From Caulobacter sp. Root1455 (GTDB lineage Bacteria > Pseudomonadota > Alphaproteobacteria > Caulobacterales > Caulobacteraceae), in the NCBI RefSeq assembly GCF_001426905.1, contig NZ_LMFQ01000010.1, forward strand, positions 1 to 64,000: a stretch of DNA of 64,000 bases. The letters run 5' to 3'. The notes beneath the pieces are model-generated. The model did not search any database, was not told the DNA's origin, and was given only the letters and a program-made list of their open reading frames with translations. Every line of letters starts with the position of its first letter. Position 1 is the first letter of the stretch. The position numbers and the translations under genes were made by a program. Shown here piece after piece: positions 62,386 through 64,000 of the stretch.

Positions 62386-62757
62386 TCAATACTCGCTGGC
62401 CAGCATGATGGTCAGAACGCGGCGCGTCAGCTCGGCGCTCCACTTGACAGGTGAGTGCTCATCACGGTCGGGATGATAGTAGTCGATCTTCCAAAACAGC
62501 TGCTCGCCCCAAAGCTCGAACGCCCCGAAATCGCGCTCGCCGTAAGGATCGTCGTCGGCGTCGAACTGGGAAAACCCGGCCAGAGCGCGCGCCAGGGTGA
62601 TCTGGGCGTTGGGCGCCTCGGCGATCAACGCGGCGACCCCGCTGGTGGCCAACCACACGGCGTTGACGCTCTTGGGGGCGGCGCGGGCCAGATCATTGAG
62701 CCGCGCCGTCTCGGCGGTGCGTTCGGCCTGGCTGGCGAAGAGGGGATTGTCGGTCAT
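62386..62757 (-). CDS. DUF3768 family protein
   Basis: The 123-residue protein ends in the DUF3768 pattern FGAFELWGEQLFWKIDYYHPDRDEHSP...RRVLTIMLASEY. The family is frequent on plasmids of Caulobacterales, Sphingomonadales and Rhizobiales; no function is known to me. ATG 62757 has GGAAGGA upstream. Copy 4 of the leader repeat is directly upstream. Confidence 0.85.
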   Translation of the reverse strand: MTDNPLFASQAERTAETARLNDLARAAPKSVNAVWLATSGVAALIAEAPNAQITLARALAGFSQFDADDDPYGERDFGAFELWGEQLFWKIDYYHPDRDEHSPVKWSAELTRRVLTIMLASEY

Positions 62758-62779
62758 GGTCGATCCTTCCGTCCGGGTT

Positions 62780-62938
62780 CGATGCCTTGCGCATCAACCC
62801 CTGCCCGCCGGCGAGGCGGGGGTAGCAAGCGGATGACCGGGGGAGGGGAGGGGGATCGCCCGACCTGCACGCCCACGGCGGAAGGTTGGGGAAACCCCAA
62901 GGCCGGTCTTCCGCGCGCGAGGGGCGAGGCCCCTTAGC
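62780..62938 (-). repeat. Backbone leader repeat, copy 4 (upstream of DUF3768)
   Basis: On the minus strand it reads GGCTAAGGGGC, CCCCAACCTTCC, GTGCAGGTCGGGCGATCCCC, CTTGCTACCCCCG and CGGCGGGCAGGGGTT, followed by GATGCGCAAGGCATC, a small stem about 23 bp before the ATG. Confidence 0.85.
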
Positions 62939-62998
62939 CAACGGGGCGTTGCGGGGTGTCCCCGCAGAGGGGGTAGATTGAGCCCCATGGCTCAAGCT

Positions 62999-63023
62999 CA
63001 GGGGGAGACCTCCCCCCTTTTTG
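62999..63023 (+). terminator. Terminator-like hairpin
   Basis: GGGGGAGACCTCCCCCCTTTTT near 63000-63022 forms a GC stem with a T-run on the plus strand. No plus-strand protein gene ends here, so it may end a non-coding transcript or be a fortuitous hairpin. Confidence 0.5.
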
Positions 63024-63148
63024 GTTCAGCCCCCAACCGGATCGGGCCCATTGCGATCCAGGCGTCAATTGAAGACAGGGGCACTGTGAGACCACCATCG
63101 GCGTAGTCGACTCGTGAATTTTCCGCAGGCAAGGCCTATGCTGCCAAG

Positions 63149-63463
63149 GTGCAAGACCATCTCGACCTCCCCGGCGCCTCAGGCGCGATCTACCGCTTCA
63201 GGCTCATAGAAGATCCTGCGCAGCTGCCTTCAACGGCGGGCAACTTCGTCTACGTGCGCTGGCGTGCGACAACCCCGCAGGTGATGTGCTGCGGAGCCGT
63301 GGGCAGTCTCCTGGACGCCCGCCAGCAATGGGACGCTGCGGTGCGATCTCACAGCGCCCAGGGACTCTACATCCGCCTCAATGTTGCTCGCTCGACCCGG
63401 GGAGAGGAGCACCTTGATCTGGTCTCACGGTGGCGCCCGCCAATCCCTGCGCTCGACGAATAG
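63149..63463 (+). CDS. Hypothetical protein
   Basis: The 104-residue frame (GTG 63149) contains GAIYRFRLIEDPAQLPSTAGNFVYVRWR and MCCGAVGSLLDARQQWDAAVRSHSAQGLYIRLNVARS. The pattern looks like a real globular protein of unknown family. It precedes the XRE gene and shares its direction. Confidence 0.6.
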   Translation: MQDHLDLPGASGAIYRFRLIEDPAQLPSTAGNFVYVRWRATTPQVMCCGAVGSLLDARQQWDAAVRSHSAQGLYIRLNVARSTRGEEHLDLVSRWRPPIPALDE

Positions 63464-63521
63464 GCCGCAGCGACTTACCTACGAACAGTCCCGCTATCCC
63501 TATCGAGCCAAGACCAACAAA

Positions 63522-63929
63522 ATGAAGAAGCTTGTGCCCCAAGGCGCCAATAGCGCGCAGCCCCACCATGTCGATCTACATGTGGGCTCCTTGATCAGGA
63601 CGCGGCGCAAGGCTTTGGGAATTTCACAGTCTGAGCTTGCGGACTCGCTGGGCCTGACCTTTCAGCAGGTCCAGAAGTATGAGCGGGGGTCTAACCGCGT
63701 AAGTTCATCCAAGCTCTATGAGATCGCCTTGAAGCTGGAGACGCCGCTGGCGTCCTTCTTCGAAGGCTTGGAAACGCCAGTCGGCGGTGGCCCCATTGCC
63801 GGCGGCCTGACCGATTTCCTAAATCAGCGCGGCGCCCACGAATTGGTGGCGGCTTTCGCAGTGATGTCGCCCGCTTTACGTCGGCAGTTGGTCAGCCTGG
63901 CCATGGCCATGGCCGAAACCGACGACTAA
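63522..63929 (+). CDS. XRE-family regulator, paralogue of the one at 51711
   Basis: The 135-residue protein has HVGSLIRTRRKALGISQSELADSLGLTFQQVQKYERGSNRVSSSKLYEI, a XRE HTH nearly matching the one encoded at 51711 (FQQVQKYERG-NRVS-SKL identical). ATG 63522 was chosen because the HTH begins about 24 residues in. The C-terminal part is helical. After the stop, 63930-64000 contains no gene. Confidence 0.85.
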   Translation: MKKLVPQGANSAQPHHVDLHVGSLIRTRRKALGISQSELADSLGLTFQQVQKYERGSNRVSSSKLYEIALKLETPLASFFEGLETPVGGGPIAGGLTDFLNQRGAHELVAAFAVMSPALRRQLVSLAMAMAETDD

Positions 63930-64000
63930 GCGTCCAAGCCGGGTCCGCCTGGCCCTGAGTGCGCTAGATTTCTGGTCACGCGATCTTGCCTTCGCGCCGC

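Overview
The window looks like part of a conjugative plasmid (or megaplasmid) of a GC-rich alphaproteobacterium, most likely Caulobacter or a close relative. The evidence is the Caulobacter-type mannonate dehydratase, the TonB receptors, the MucR-type regulator, an alphaproteobacterial RepA with iterons, and a VirB/VirD4 transfer system. The organism assignment is inference from protein style; no database was searched.

Region 1 (1-16.2 kb) is a carbohydrate cargo island in partial decay. A TetR-controlled set on the minus strand holds a Gfo/Idh sugar oxidoreductase, a DUF993 aldolase-like protein, a sugar isomerase/epimerase, a glycerate 2-kinase and an MFS gene cut short by IS30 sequence; an intact MFS transporter and a TonB receptor share the same operator. 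Three GTAAC(C/T)-type dyads and a 175-bp duplicated promoter cassette tie these genes together. A second set, for uronate or glycan use, holds mannonate dehydratase (manD) and a family-3 glycosidase, with remains of a GH2 beta-glucuronidase, a FadR-type regulator, a second TonB receptor and an esterase. Its FadR-like operators survive next to manD.

Region 2 (16.2-33.1 kb) is a signalling island. It holds a single-domain receiver, a CHASE3-like hybrid histidine kinase facing a NarL-type regulator, and a chemotaxis operon in the order STAS, cheY, cheA, cheW, mcp, cheW, cheR, cheB. Convergent to it lie a soluble MCP-like coiled coil with an altered signalling tip, a PAS-PAS hybrid kinase and an intact GGDEF-EAL protein.

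Region 3 (33.5-38 kb) holds a mucR-like gene, decayed IS30 and SRAP fragments, a hypothetical gene, and the replication unit: RHH gene plus repA with 13 direct 17-bp iterons just beyond the repA stop.

Region 4 (38-53.8 kb) is the transfer region: virB1, a small gene, virB2-virB3-virB4-virB5, an EexN-like lipoprotein gene, virB6, a secreted small protein gene, virB8-virB11, virD4 and an LPD7-type polyvalent protein gene. An XRE regulator, the relaxase and a MobC-like gene follow, with an RK2-like nic motif (TATCCTG/C) upstream of mobC.

Region 5 (53.9-64 kb) is the maintenance region: MerR, parA/parB with an RHH gene, an ArdC-like antirestriction protein, a large second ParB-like protein, a Fic toxin with its small antitoxin, DUF3768, and a second XRE regulator. 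Two dispersed sequence families mark this backbone. One is six copies of the palindrome GTTTGCACGTGCAAAC, a probable parS. The other is a 140-170 bp leader found in front of four separate genes, always in the same orientation relative to the gene; it is the best candidate here for an undescribed regulatory element.
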